Source: Moorena sp. SIOASIH (lineage in GTDB: Bacteria > Cyanobacteriota > Cyanobacteriia > Cyanobacteriales > Coleofasciculaceae). From it: DNA of 64,000 nucleotides. The DNA lies in assembly GCF_010671925.1 (NCBI RefSeq), contig NZ_JAAHIH010000005.1, positions 186,001 through 250,000 on the forward strand, in the 5' to 3' direction. The first letter of the stretch is position 1. Every line of letters begins with the position of its first letter. The translations under genes were made by a program, and so were the position numbers. Below the pieces are notes generated by a model. The model was not told the origin of the DNA. It saw only the letters and a program-made list of their open reading frames with translations, and made no database searches. This document shows positions 46,180 through 54,311 of this stretch, piece after piece.

Positions 46180-46261
46180 AATTCGCTTCTGTTGTTAAGG
46201 ATTTCCATTACTTGGCCTTAGCAAGGAGCGAATTTTTTTTGTAAAAAAAAGCCAACTTGGC
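46180..46261 (+). promoter_or_regulatory. Conserved upstream module of precursor 2
   Basis: Dyad AATTCGCT (46180-46187) / AGCGAATT (46227-46234) encloses a smaller TAAGG/CCTTA stem. A T-run, an A-run and the palindrome GCCAACTTGGC (46251-46261) follow. The same order occurs upstream of precursors 3, 4 and 5. Similarity extends upstream to about 46040 (AACTATG...GTGACCTTAACC). Confidence 0.6.
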
Positions 46262-46375
46262 GACAACTATGACACCGAGGAGACCAAATTTACTAAAATT
46301 AAGCATGGCATACCAATATGATAAAGCCTTAAATCTCATCTATTCTTAGACTATCTAAAGAAGGATACAAAATCA

Positions 46376-46660
46376 ATGAAAATTGAGAACCTAGAAAATC
46401 TCCAGGAGATAACTATAGAGAAATTATCTTCTGTTGAAGGTGGCCAGTATGCGTTTTTCGGCCCGTATAAGCCAGAGCCTCCTATTCGTCATCAATATGT
46501 CCTATGTGGGATAGTTACTGTTAGCATTGATGACTTCGATACACCAGAACTTCGAGAATTCTCTACCAAGTTATTCCCTAATAAAGGGGAAAAGGAAATT
46601 CCGTTACGTAACTCTCGATCATCTCATATTAGCGACTGTTATGTGGTCAACATTCTATAA
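46376..46660 (+). CDS. RiPP-like precursor peptide 2 (double-glycine leader, divergent core)
   Basis: 94 residues. The leader MKIENLENLQEI...SSVEGG is nearly identical to that of the other members, but the core is not Pro-rich. It has aromatic residues after the GG (QYAFFGPYKPEPP), a Cys in YVLCGI, an acidic helix-like middle and the end SDCYVVNIL. The weaker Shine-Dalgarno AAGGA precedes the ATG. Conservation of the leader with divergence of the core is the typical pattern for peptides that share one processing and export machinery. Confidence 0.75.
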   Translation: MKIENLENLQEITIEKLSSVEGGQYAFFGPYKPEPPIRHQYVLCGIVTVSIDDFDTPELREFSTKLFPNKGEKEIPLRNSRSSHISDCYVVNIL

Positions 46661-46890
46661 TTTTCCCTGTTGGGGTAAAAGGTCAGCTATAATCCTGATC
46701 TAGTCTGGATTTAGCCAATTCACTTTGGACGAAATAATCAGGGATTGAGTTGTCAGTAATTGAAACTATGCTCATGACTGTCTAGCTAGAGTTTTGGAGC
46801 CTAGTGACCTTAACCCTAGAGTTGGTAAGTAGTTTTGGTCAGTAGTTTTCGATGCTTGTCACCGCCTCCAGTATTTTTATAAAGTAACTA

Positions 46891-46971
46891 CTTCGCTGAT
46901 ATTGTTAAGTATTTCAATTAAGTTCCCTAAGCAGGGAGCGACTTTTGTGTTATTAAAAAAGCCAACTTGGC
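46891..46971 (+). promoter_or_regulatory. Conserved upstream module of precursor 3
   Basis: Same layout as for precursor 2: TCGCT (46893-46897) pairs with AGCGA (46937-46941), then A-run and GCCAACTTGGC (46961-46971). Further downstream a GATGAGA/TCTCATC hairpin (near 47019-47040) precedes the AAGGAG ribosome binding site. Confidence 0.6.
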
Positions 46972-47075
46972 GACAACAATCTAAGCTAATAGCATAAACT
47001 AACCATAGCATACCAAGATGAGAAAGCTTTAAATCTCATCAATTCTTAAACTATCTCAAGAAGGAGAAAAAATCA

Positions 47076-47363
47076 ATGAAAATTGAGAACCTGGAAAATC
47101 TTCAGGAAATAAACACTGAGGAGTTTTCCTCACTCCAAGGGGGTCGGATGATCCAACATCCTATGGACATCAGGGACATGGTAGACATCAAAGACATCGA
47201 AGATCTAAAGATTGCTCCCCATCGGCCTATGCCTGAGCCCAAGCCTCAGCCCAAGCCTCCTATTATTGCCAGGCCTATTCCCCGACCTCATCCCTTCCCC
47301 TGTTATTATCCCTTGCCACCAAAATGTGGTCCTGTACGCCCCTATTGCTATCTACAGCTCTAA
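47076..47363 (+). CDS. RiPP-like precursor peptide 3 (double-glycine leader, three-Cys Pro-rich core)
   Basis: 95 residues. Leader MKIENLENLQEI...SSLQGG (GG at 22-23), then an acidic, Asp/Ile-rich spacer (DIRDMVDIKDIEDLKI). A Pro-Lys-Glu stretch follows, and the tail has cysteines spaced C-x7-C-x6-C and ends CYLQL. AAGGAG lies 8-10 bp before the ATG. Very close to precursor 4 along the whole length; their upstream and downstream DNA are also duplicated, indicating a recent cassette duplication. Confidence 0.8.
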   Translation: MKIENLENLQEINTEEFSSLQGGRMIQHPMDIRDMVDIKDIEDLKIAPHRPMPEPKPQPKPPIIARPIPRPHPFPCYYPLPPKCGPVRPYCYLQL

Positions 47364-47470
47364 TCTAGTCTTCTAATCTCGATTGAGGATATACCTTGGC
47401 TTCTGTTGTTAGAGGATGGTGGAGTAGTATCCAATACTTTTAAAACCGCCTCTTAGTAGAAAGCCAAGGA

Positions 47471-47499
47471 TTTATGGATCAAGAAAATTGATCCATAAA
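47471..47499 (+). terminator. Terminator-like hairpin after precursor 3
   Basis: TTTATGGATCAA / TTGATCCATAAA, a perfect 12-bp stem with a 5-nt loop, about 110 bp after the stop codon. Upstream of it an outer CCTTGGCTT/AAGCCAAGG pairing frames another structured region (47394-47470). The same unit follows precursors 4 and 5. Confidence 0.6.
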
Positions 47500-47554
47500 C
47501 TTTATTCCCTATTCCCTAGTGACCTAAAGCCTATAGTTGGTAATTAGCTGTCCG

Positions 47555-47828
47555 GCAAAATTCATCCCACACCTATGCTGCGCATTAGGTGTGGGATGAA
47601 TTTTGCACAGAGTATGTATGGAATTGCTATAATATATGTACTGATAAACAAAGCCGAAAATGCTGGTTTGTCAGCTATTTAACTAGCGAAAAAATCGAAT
47701 TTTTGTATTGTTCCGGCGCGGAGGGGCATCCCGTGTCGTTAATAAAGCTTGCCGAGTATCCGAACCGTTGGGTGGAGTTGGCAAGAAGCCCACACTGAAC
47801 CTGTAAGGTCAGTGTGGGAGTATGTCAC
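47555..47828 (+). mobile_element. Palindrome-ended non-autonomous element (IS200/IS605-related, PATE-like)
   Basis: The left end is a perfect 21-bp palindrome (47555-47575 with 47586-47606, 10-nt loop). The right end is a 10-bp hairpin CCCACACTGA/TCAGTGTGGG (47789-47818) followed by GGGAGTATGTCAC. That terminus resembles GGGAGGATGTCAA at the end of the tnpB element in this window (18163-18175). The interior has no transposase. Comparison with the flanks of precursors 2 and 3 shows it interrupts the conserved upstream region of precursor 4. Mobilisation in trans is inferred. Confidence 0.6.
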
Positions 47829-47837
47829 ATAGTAACT

Positions 47838-48096
47838 AATTCGCTTCTGTTGTTAAGGATTTCCATGAATTGGCCTTAGCAGGGAGCGAATTTTGTTATA
47901 GCAGTTCTCAATTTAGTGAGGGACTTTCGTCCTGGGTTAATGGGAGCAGGGAGTAGGGAGTAGGGAGTAGGGAGTAGAGAGTAGAGGTAAGAGTATGGGG
48001 AGTGGGAAAAAATACTGTGTACATCACTCGTGATGATAATTGCTAGTTTAGGTAAAAATTGTTAGTTAAAACTGGTAGTAAAAAAGCCAATTTGGC
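47838..48096 (+). promoter_or_regulatory. Upstream module of precursor 4, split by an insertion
   Basis: AATTCGCT (47838-47845) / AGCGAATT (47885-47892) with the inner TAAGG/CCTTA stem is present. About 190 bp of unrelated sequence, including GGGAGTA repeats, separates it from GCCAATTTGGC (48086-48096). In the other copies these two parts are about 16-20 bp apart. Confidence 0.55.
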
Positions 48097-48196
48097 GACA
48101 ACAATCAAAGCCAATCTAATAAACTAGGCATAGCATACCAAGATGAGAAAGCTTGACATCTCATCAATTCTTAGACTATCTCAAGAAAAAAAATCA

Positions 48197-48484
48197 ATGA
48201 AAATTGAGAACCTGGAAAATCTTCAGGAAATAAACACTGAGGAGTTTTCCTCACTTCAAGGGGGTCGGATGATCGCACATCCCATGGACATCAGGGACAT
48301 GATAGACATCAAAGACATCGAAGATCTAAAGATTGATATCCATCGACCCATGCCTAAGCCTGAGCCTGAGCACAAGCCTATTATTGCCAAGCCTTTTCCC
48401 CTACCTCGTCCTCCCATCAACCCCTGTTATCCCCATCCCCCAATATGTGGCCCTGTACGCCCCTATTGCTATGCACAGCTCTAA
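48197..48484 (+). CDS. RiPP-like precursor peptide 4 (double-glycine leader, three-Cys Pro-rich core)
   Basis: 95 residues from the ATG at 48197, chosen because it aligns with the other four leaders; the frame is open 18 codons further upstream. Leader as in precursor 3, spacer DIRDMIDIKDIEDLKI, then a Pro-rich tail with C-x6-C-x6-C and the end CYAQL. Unlike its relatives, the sequence before the ATG is CAAGAAAAAAAATCA: the GGAG of the ribosome binding site is missing. Together with the inserted elements upstream, this copy may be poorly expressed. Confidence 0.75.
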   Translation: MKIENLENLQEINTEEFSSLQGGRMIAHPMDIRDMIDIKDIEDLKIDIHRPMPKPEPEHKPIIAKPFPLPRPPINPCYPHPPICGPVRPYCYAQL

Positions 48485-48591
48485 TCTAGTCTTCTAATCT
48501 AGATTGAGGAGATACTTTGGCTTCTGTTGTTAGAGGATGGTCGAGTAGCATCCAATACTTTTAAAACAGCCTCTTAGTAGGAAGGGAAGGG

Positions 48592-48620
48592 TTTATGGAT
48601 TAATTTTATTGATCCATAAA
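48592..48620 (+). terminator. Terminator-like hairpin after precursor 4
   Basis: TTTATGGATTAA / TTGATCCATAAA, the same element as after precursor 3 with one mismatch. The outer CTTTGGCTT pairing partner has decayed here. Confidence 0.5.
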
Positions 48621-48876
48621 CTTTATTCCCTACTCCCTATTCCCTATTCCCATTAAGCGGGTGCATCTCCTATAGCGTTTGTATACAAGAACTGGGAATA
48701 TCATATTATAGTTATTTACCAGGTGTATTGTTTTAAACTTTATAGCTTCATCACCATACCTGTCCTCAAAACTTCAGGATTGAGTCGGTTATAAAGAATA
48801 CAATCAGCGTAGTAGCGTAATCGACAGCAGCAAGCATTAATCAAGTAGTTACGACCAAAAAAATCTAGAAAAAAAA

Positions 48877-50697
48877 ATGGAAAATCAACCTTTAAAAAAT
48901 AGTTTGGTCTCTACCTTTAAGTTTGCTTGGCATTACTGGTCTGAGTACCGCTACACAATTTTGTTTGTGCTGGTCTTCATGTCGTTTCATACTCTTTTGG
49001 AGGTTTTAGTACCAATTTTGACTGGAAAGTTGGTAAATGGTTTTAGCAATCCTATAGGAACGTGGACAATTCCGGCATGGATATGTGCCTATCTTGCTGG
49101 AGTCAAAGTAATATCGTACATTTGCCGACTATGTGCTTTTTACCTATGGACTAACACAGCTACACAAGTGATCACTAAAATTGGCACTGAAGCTTTCGAT
49201 AAAGTACAGCATTTTAGTACAGAATGGCACATTAACCATTTTGCTGGCAGCATAGTCAGAAACATTATCCGTGGTACCTTTGGTTTTGAGCAGTTTAGCA
49301 ATACAGTGTGTATGTCAATTTACCCGAGTGTATTGACCAGCATTGCTTTAATAGTTGTTCTTTTTTGGAACGGATTTTGGATTGGTATTGTTGGCGTTTT
49401 GGGTTTCATAATTTTCTTTTATGCAATTAATAATTTATCAAATAACTATTTAGCGCCTGCCTTTGAAAAAGCCAATCAAGTAGACAGCATTATGAATGGT
49501 ATTTTATCTGATGCCATTACATGTAACAGCCTGGTTAAAGCCTTTGCTGCCGAAGAAAATGAAAGCCGAAAATTCAGGAAAATAGCAGAGAAATGGCGCA
49601 TTAAAAATCAACGTCTCTGGTGGCGAATCGAAACATTTTTTTCTGCCCAAGTTGGTTTGTTTGTGATTATGGAAACTGTGATTGTCGGCGTTGCTATTTG
49701 GTTATGGTTTAAAGGTATCCGCACAGCTGGTGATGTAATTACGATTCTTACTAGTTTTCAGATGGCACAAGGTAAGATGAGGGAAATTAGCAATGACATC
49801 CGTAATCTGCGACAATCAATAACCGATATCGAAGAAATTGTCAAACTGGACAAGATAGATGCAAAAATTGTAGAAAGCCCAGAGGCAGTACCTCTAGAAG
49901 TCAAGTCAGGCTCAATTGCCTTTGATCAGGTGACTTTTGGTTATAAAAATCAGACAAAGACAACATATGAGAACTTTTCCGTAACCATTGCTGGGGGTGA
50001 GAAAGTTGCTCTTGTTGGTCATTCAGGTAGTGGCAAAAGTACCTTCATTAAACTTATCCAGCGCTTATATGATGTGCAGGATGGTAAGATCACTATCGAC
50101 GGTAAGAATATCTACAATATCACCAAGCAAAGTTTACGCAGTGCGATCGCAGTAGTTCCCCAGGAACCTATCCTCTTCCATCGCTCTATCGCTGAAAATA
50201 TCGGCTATGCTAAACCTAATGCGACACAGTCAGAAATTGAACAAGCTGCCCACAAAGCTTATGCTCACGACTTCATTATCAACTTGCCTGATGGCTATGA
50301 TACACAGGTTGGTGAGCGTGGGGTCAAGCTTTCGGGTGGTGAACGCCAACGGGTAGCCATCGCTCGCGCCATTCTCGCCGACTGTCCAATTCTAGTCCTA
50401 GATGAGGCAACAAGCAGCCTAGATTCTGTTTCAGAAGCTTTGATTCAAAAGGCATTGGATAACCTAATGATCGGACGGACAACAATTATCATTGCCCACA
50501 GACTGTCAACTATTAAAGCAGTTGACCGCATTCTGGTTTTTTCAAAAGGGGAGATAGTTGAGGAAGGTAGCCACGAAACCTTACTTGCTAATTTGGACAG
50601 CCGTTACTACGCCCTCTATTCGCTCCAGTCCGATGGTTTTATGCAAGAACCAACAACAGAATGGGACAGCGAACTTTACGAAAAAGCCTATAACTGA
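48877..50697 (+). CDS. ABC exporter, fused membrane and ATPase domains, no peptidase domain
   Basis: 606 residues. Six membrane helices (about 25-310) are followed by an ATPase with Walker A VGHSGSGKSTF (near 385), Q-loop VVPQEP, signature KLSGGERQRVAIARA, Walker B ILVLDEATSSLDS and the H-loop His in IIAHRLST. This is the MsbA/ATM1-like half-transporter class that works as a dimer. It lacks the N-terminal C39 peptidase that usually cuts double-Gly leaders. It sits between precursor 4 and precursor 5, so peptide export is the natural inference. The leader protease would then have to be encoded elsewhere. Start ATG follows an A-rich tract without clear Shine-Dalgarno. Confidence 0.9.
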   Translation: MENQPLKNSLVSTFKFAWHYWSEYRYTILFVLVFMSFHTLLEVLVPILTGKLVNGFSNPIGTWTIPAWICAYLAGVKVISYICRLCAFYLWTNTATQVITKIGTEAFDKVQHFSTEWHINHFAGSIVRNIIRGTFGFEQFSNTVCMSIYPSVLTSIALIVVLFWNGFWIGIVGVLGFIIFFYAINNLSNNYLAPAFEKANQVDSIMNGILSDAITCNSLVKAFAAEENESRKFRKIAEKWRIKNQRLWWRIETFFSAQVGLFVIMETVIVGVAIWLWFKGIRTAGDVITILTSFQMAQGKMREISNDIRNLRQSITDIEEIVKLDKIDAKIVESPEAVPLEVKSGSIAFDQVTFGYKNQTKTTYENFSVTIAGGEKVALVGHSGSGKSTFIKLIQRLYDVQDGKITIDGKNIYNITKQSLRSAIAVVPQEPILFHRSIAENIGYAKPNATQSEIEQAAHKAYAHDFIINLPDGYDTQVGERGVKLSGGERQRVAIARAILADCPILVLDEATSSLDSVSEALIQKALDNLMIGRTTIIIAHRLSTIKAVDRILVFSKGEIVEEGSHETLLANLDSRYYALYSLQSDGFMQEPTTEWDSELYEKAYN

Positions 50698-50845
50698 TTT
50701 GCTGATTAGACGAAATACTACAGATTCATAAATTTTCCAAGTATATGGCTTTTTAAATAGTAAATAATCCCTAGTTAAAAAGCCATAACTTTTAAAAAAA
50801 AACTTCATTTTTGGATCATTGTCGTTCTGATGCAGAACTAAATAA

Positions 50846-52004
50846 TATCAAGTTCGGATAATTAGTTATAATTAAGCTTCCCTCCTTCTGAAAAAACATT
50901 GCATTGCGACTCTGATGCCAAAAACCGTCACTGTTGAATCCCATTTGAGTTCGGAGGAACTCTACTCTCGTTACCGGGCGAGCACCTCCTCGGTGGAACG
51001 CAGTCACTATCAAATCATCTGGTTACTTGCCGATGGGAAAACTCCAGCAACGGTTGCTCAAGTTACTGGTTATAGCCGAATTTGGATTTACCAACTTCTG
51101 CGACGTTATAACCAGCACGGACCAAATGCTTTGGGCGATCGACGACACTCAAATCCGGGAAAGCCAACTCAACTCAATGATCTACAACAAGCACAACTGT
51201 GGCAAGTCCTAACCGGACCAGCTCCTGATGGAGGGTTATGGAACGGTCGAAAGGTAGCTGATTGGTTAAGTGAATTGACAGGAGTTCGGATTAGCCGTTA
51301 TCGAGGATGGGAATATCTTCGGGACATGGGTTATCGCTTAAAAGTCCCTAGACCCCAACATCAGGAAACTTCCGTTCTCCAACAACAGCAGTGGAAAAAA
51401 AACTCCATTTAGAGCTGGCATATCTTCAAGCCAAATACCCAATCGCAGACATTGAGGTGTGGGGAATGGACGAACATCGTTTGGGGCTACTGCCAGTTAT
51501 GCGTCGAGTCTGGACAGTTGAGGGGGAACAACCGATTGCCCAGGTCAAACATCAATATCAGTGGTTGTGGGTCTATGCTTTTGTTCACCCGGAGTCGGGA
51601 GAAACCTATTGGTGGCTTTTGCCATTTGTGAATACACAACTGTTTAATCGAGTATTAGCAGATTTTGCCCGAGAATTTCAATGGGGTTTGAATAAACGAG
51701 TGCTACTGGTGGTAGACCAAGCGGGATGGCACATGGCTAAAGATGTGGTGATCCCTGAAGGGATTGATCTGTTTGAGCTACCGTCACATTCTCCAGAGTT
51801 GCAACCTGCGGAACGGTTGTGGCCGCTGGCTAACGAGATTGTGGCCAATCATTCCCCCAAAAATATCAACCAGTTAGAGGATTTATTGGTGTATCGTTGT
51901 CAGCAATTGCTGGGTCAGCAAGACTTGATTGGGGGACTGACTTGCTTTGAGTGGTGGCCGAAGACCCGCCAAATCTAATTATAAGTAATCATCCGAACTT
52001 GATA
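50846..52004 (+). mobile_element. IS630-type insertion sequence
   Basis: Terminal inverted repeats of about 30 bp (left from 50845, ATATCAAGTTCGGAT...; right ending near 52005) differ at only two positions. TA dinucleotides at 50846-50847 and 52003-52004 fit the TA target duplication of this family. Contains one transposase gene read through a frameshift. Inserted between the ABC exporter and precursor 5. Confidence 0.88.
50915..51978 (+). CDS. IS630-family transposase made by probable -1 frameshifting
   Basis: Two overlapping frames: 50915-51412 encodes the helix-turn-helix DNA-binding half (AQVTGYSRIWIYQLLRRYN), and 51391-51978 encodes the DDE catalytic half. Catalytic residues visible are Asp in WGMDEHRLGL, Asp in LLVVDQAGWH and Glu in SPELQPAERLW. 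The frames overlap at a run of eight A residues (51395-51402), a classic -1 slippage site, giving a fusion around KKKLHLEL. Both halves look undamaged, so the element may be active. A disabling indel in a formerly single frame is the alternative, but frameshifting is common in this family. Confidence 0.88.
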
Positions 52005-52018
52005 TAAATATATATCGT

Positions 52019-52369
52019 ATGCTCCTATTTATAGTTCGCAAAATGTAATTACCGAAGATTAGATTTCCTATAAATGTGACCCCTGGTATTCCTGTGCATC
52101 AAGGGTGCATCTCAATGCATGAAATTAGGCAAAATTATAATAAAATTTACACACTTACCACACTTACCTTCTTTTTTACAAATATGAGATGCACCCTTGG
52201 TATTTGAGATGTAAACTTAGGAGGTCTTTTTTTATTGGACAATAAAACTGAGGATCTCTTTCCGCTCTTGCCTTTTGCCCGCCCCCCTTCCGTGCGGCAG
52301 GGAACAGGGAACAGGGAAGGGAGAAGAGGGAAAACAGGGTGCATCTCATATTTGTAAAAAATATCGCAA
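52019..52369. other. Intergenic stretch between the IS and the precursor 5 cassette
   Basis: No gene recognised. It has two copies of a GGGTGCATCTC-type motif and a GCGGCAGGGAACAGGG segment related to other repeats in the window. Confidence 0.5.
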
Positions 52370-52448
52370 GTGTGGGGAGTGTGGGGAGTGTGGGGAGTGT
52401 GGGGAGTGTGGGGAGTGTGGGGAGTGTGGGGAGTGTGGGGAGTGTGGG
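52370..52448. repeat. GTGTGGGGA 9-bp tandem array
   Basis: Eight to nine copies followed by a GGGCCCGGGCGCGGG GC-rich block. Related GTGGGAAGT arrays occur near 54365 and 61675. Confidence 0.9.
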
Positions 52449-52550
52449 GCCCGGGCGCGGGAATTTTCGCCCGAATTTTTGTCTAATTTCAAAACTGAGA
52501 TGCACTCGGGAAAACATCCTCTGTACCTGATCAGTATTATAACCCCTATA

Positions 52551-52631
52551 TAGTCGCTGATATTGTTAAGTATTGTAATTAATTGGTCTTAGCAAAAAGC
52601 GACTATTTTTATAAAAAAAAGCCAAGTTGGC
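52551..52631 (+). promoter_or_regulatory. Conserved upstream module of precursor 5 with compensatory dyad
   Basis: TAGTCGCT (52551-52558) pairs perfectly with AGCGACTA (52598-52605). Precursors 2 and 4 instead have AATTCGCT / AGCGAATT, so both arms have changed together. An A-run and GCCAAGTTGGC (52621-52631) follow. Confidence 0.65.
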
Positions 52632-52735
52632 GACAACAATCTAATCCAATCGCATAAACTAGGCATAGCATAACAAGATGAGAAATCTCGAAATATCATC
52701 TATTCTTAGACTATCTCAAGAAGGAGACAAAATCA

Positions 52736-53002
52736 ATGAAAATTGAGAACCTGGAAAATCTCCAGGAAATAAACACTGAGGAGTTTTCCTCACTCCAAGG
52801 GGGTATGATGATCAGAAATGACATGGAGATGATGGAGATGATGGAGATGAAAGCTCGCATCATTGATCCCCATCCACCCATGCCTGAGGAAAAGCCTGAG
52901 CCCAAGCCTATTCGCCTACCTCGTCGGATCCACCGCTGTTATCCCCCCTTACCACACAAATGTATCCCTGGACACCCTCCTTTTTGCGCTATACCCCTCT
53001 AA
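52736..53002 (+). CDS. RiPP-like precursor peptide 5 (double-glycine leader, three-Cys Pro-rich core)
   Basis: 88 residues. Leader MKIENLENLQEI...SSLQGG, then a Met/Glu-rich spacer produced by 9-bp DNA repeats (EMMEMMEM). A Pro/Glu/Lys stretch follows, and a tail with C-x7-C-x7-C ends CAIPL. The AAGGAG site is intact. The gene has the full upstream module and the 3' terminator unit, so this is a complete cassette even though it is separated from the others by the ABC exporter and an IS. Confidence 0.8.
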   Translation: MKIENLENLQEINTEEFSSLQGGMMIRNDMEMMEMMEMKARIIDPHPPMPEEKPEPKPIRLPRRIHRCYPPLPHKCIPGHPPFCAIPL

Positions 53003-53114
53003 TCTAGTCTTCTAATCTCGTCTCGATTGAGGAAATACCTTGGCTTCTGTTGTTAGAGGATAGTCGAGTAGCATCCAATACTTTGAAAACAGCCTCTTAG
53101 TAGAAAGCTAAGGG

Positions 53115-53143
53115 TTTATGGATCAATAAAATTGATCCATAAA
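53115..53143 (+). terminator. Terminator-like hairpin after precursor 5
   Basis: TTTATGGATCAA / TTGATCCATAAA, 12-bp stem, 5-nt loop, same position relative to the stop as in the precursor 3 and 4 cassettes. Confidence 0.6.
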
Positions 53144-53261
53144 CTATATTCCCGATTCCCGATTCCCGATTCCCTACTCCCAATTCCCGATTACCGATTA
53201 CCATTAACCGAGGACAAAAGTCCCTCACCAAATTAAAATTACTGATACTAAATAAAAACCT

Positions 53262-54311
53262 GTGGAAAGCGTAAATTCAAATTTAACTCTAGACCAACCC
53301 CAGCAATTATTTGAGGGTAAATCTAAGCAAAGTCTTACACTAAAGTACCCTAAATTAGCCTGTAACGTTAATATCTATCCCGATCAGATGGTTTTTTATC
53401 GGGATGGTCAATATTTTGGTTTCGAGACTAAGGGTTTTTCAGCCGAAACATTACAAACTCTGTTTGTAATGATGGATGGGACTAGGAGTATTGGGGAGCT
53501 CCAAGAGCTTTTTGCTCCTGATAACCCGGAGGTAATTCAATCAATTTTACAAGGCTTGGAAGAGCAGGCGTTACTGGATGATGCTGCTCCGTTCAAAGTT
53601 CATTCTGGTATCGATACTCTGCTGGAATTGGAGGATTTTACGAATGAATTACTCGAAACTACTGTTGAGGGAAACCTGTTTTGGAAAGCAATCACCTCTA
53701 ATGAATCTGAGCTACCGATCAATGTTTTGTATGGCTTTGGGATAGAGCATTACCATTTGTCTTGCCATCGGTGGAATTGGGAATTCCCAGTGCTGGGATG
53801 CCAAAATTATACAAAGGTTCAACAATTAATTAACCAACTCTATGGTCAAGAATCTGGCCAAGATCAGCTTTGGCTGAAGGCGTTGAATGGGATTGGTATT
53901 AGCGATGAGGATTTAAAGGATGCGATCGCACTACCGGAAACTGTGGCAATTGGGAATGCTTTGGCCTATTGGGCAAACTCAGAGCCACTGGTTTTCTTGA
54001 GTAGCCTAGGGGTTTTAAAACGTCAAACATACCATCATTTAGCATCCTACCTTGCTGCCTGTGAGCGGGTTAACCTTGAGTCTGGGTTTATCGACCCGAT
54101 TCGAGAATTGGTAAACAGCAATCTGACAGTAGAGTCAGAAAACTTAATTCATCGCATCTTTCAAGACATTGCCCACGTTGATCAACAAACTCGGCAACGG
54201 TTAGGCGATCAAATTTACCTGTTTATTGAAATGTATAACAATTTTTGCAGGGCGATTTGGAATTACTATTCATGCACTAGTGATTTGCTGCGACGAGTTT
54301 CGGCTCTCTAG
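53262..54311 (+). CDS. Probable PqqD-like domain plus heme-oxygenase-fold protein A
   Basis: 349 residues, GTG start without clear ribosome binding site. Residues 20-105 look like a PqqD/winged-helix recognition domain (VNIYPDQMVFYRDGQYFGFE, then GTRSIGELQELF and IIQSILQGLEEQALL-type helices). Residues 115-349 are all-helical and resemble the PqqC/TENA heme-oxygenase-like fold, with possible metal ligands in GFGIEHYHLSCHRW and a later E-x3-D (QESGQDQLW). Enzymes of this fold are often di-iron or cofactor-free oxidases. Position just after precursor 5, and paralogy with 54794-55801, suggest a peptide-modifying enzyme whose N-terminal domain binds the shared leader. Function is inferred; I see only part of a metal site. 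Confidence 0.65.
   Translation: MESVNSNLTLDQPQQLFEGKSKQSLTLKYPKLACNVNIYPDQMVFYRDGQYFGFETKGFSAETLQTLFVMMDGTRSIGELQELFAPDNPEVIQSILQGLEEQALLDDAAPFKVHSGIDTLLELEDFTNELLETTVEGNLFWKAITSNESELPINVLYGFGIEHYHLSCHRWNWEFPVLGCQNYTKVQQLINQLYGQESGQDQLWLKALNGIGISDEDLKDAIALPETVAIGNALAYWANSEPLVFLSSLGVLKRQTYHHLASYLAACERVNLESGFIDPIRELVNSNLTVESENLIHRIFQDIAHVDQQTRQRLGDQIYLFIEMYNNFCRAIWNYYSCTSDLLRRVSAL

Noticed and set aside
47589..47798. 69-codon ORF between precursors 3 and 4
   Set aside because: Lies wholly inside the palindrome-ended element and ends in its right hairpin; at most a transposase remnant.
50915..51412. IS630 transposase as two separate genes or a pseudogene
   Set aside because: The frames overlap at an A8 slippery run and both catalytic and DNA-binding halves are intact, so a single frameshifted protein is more likely.
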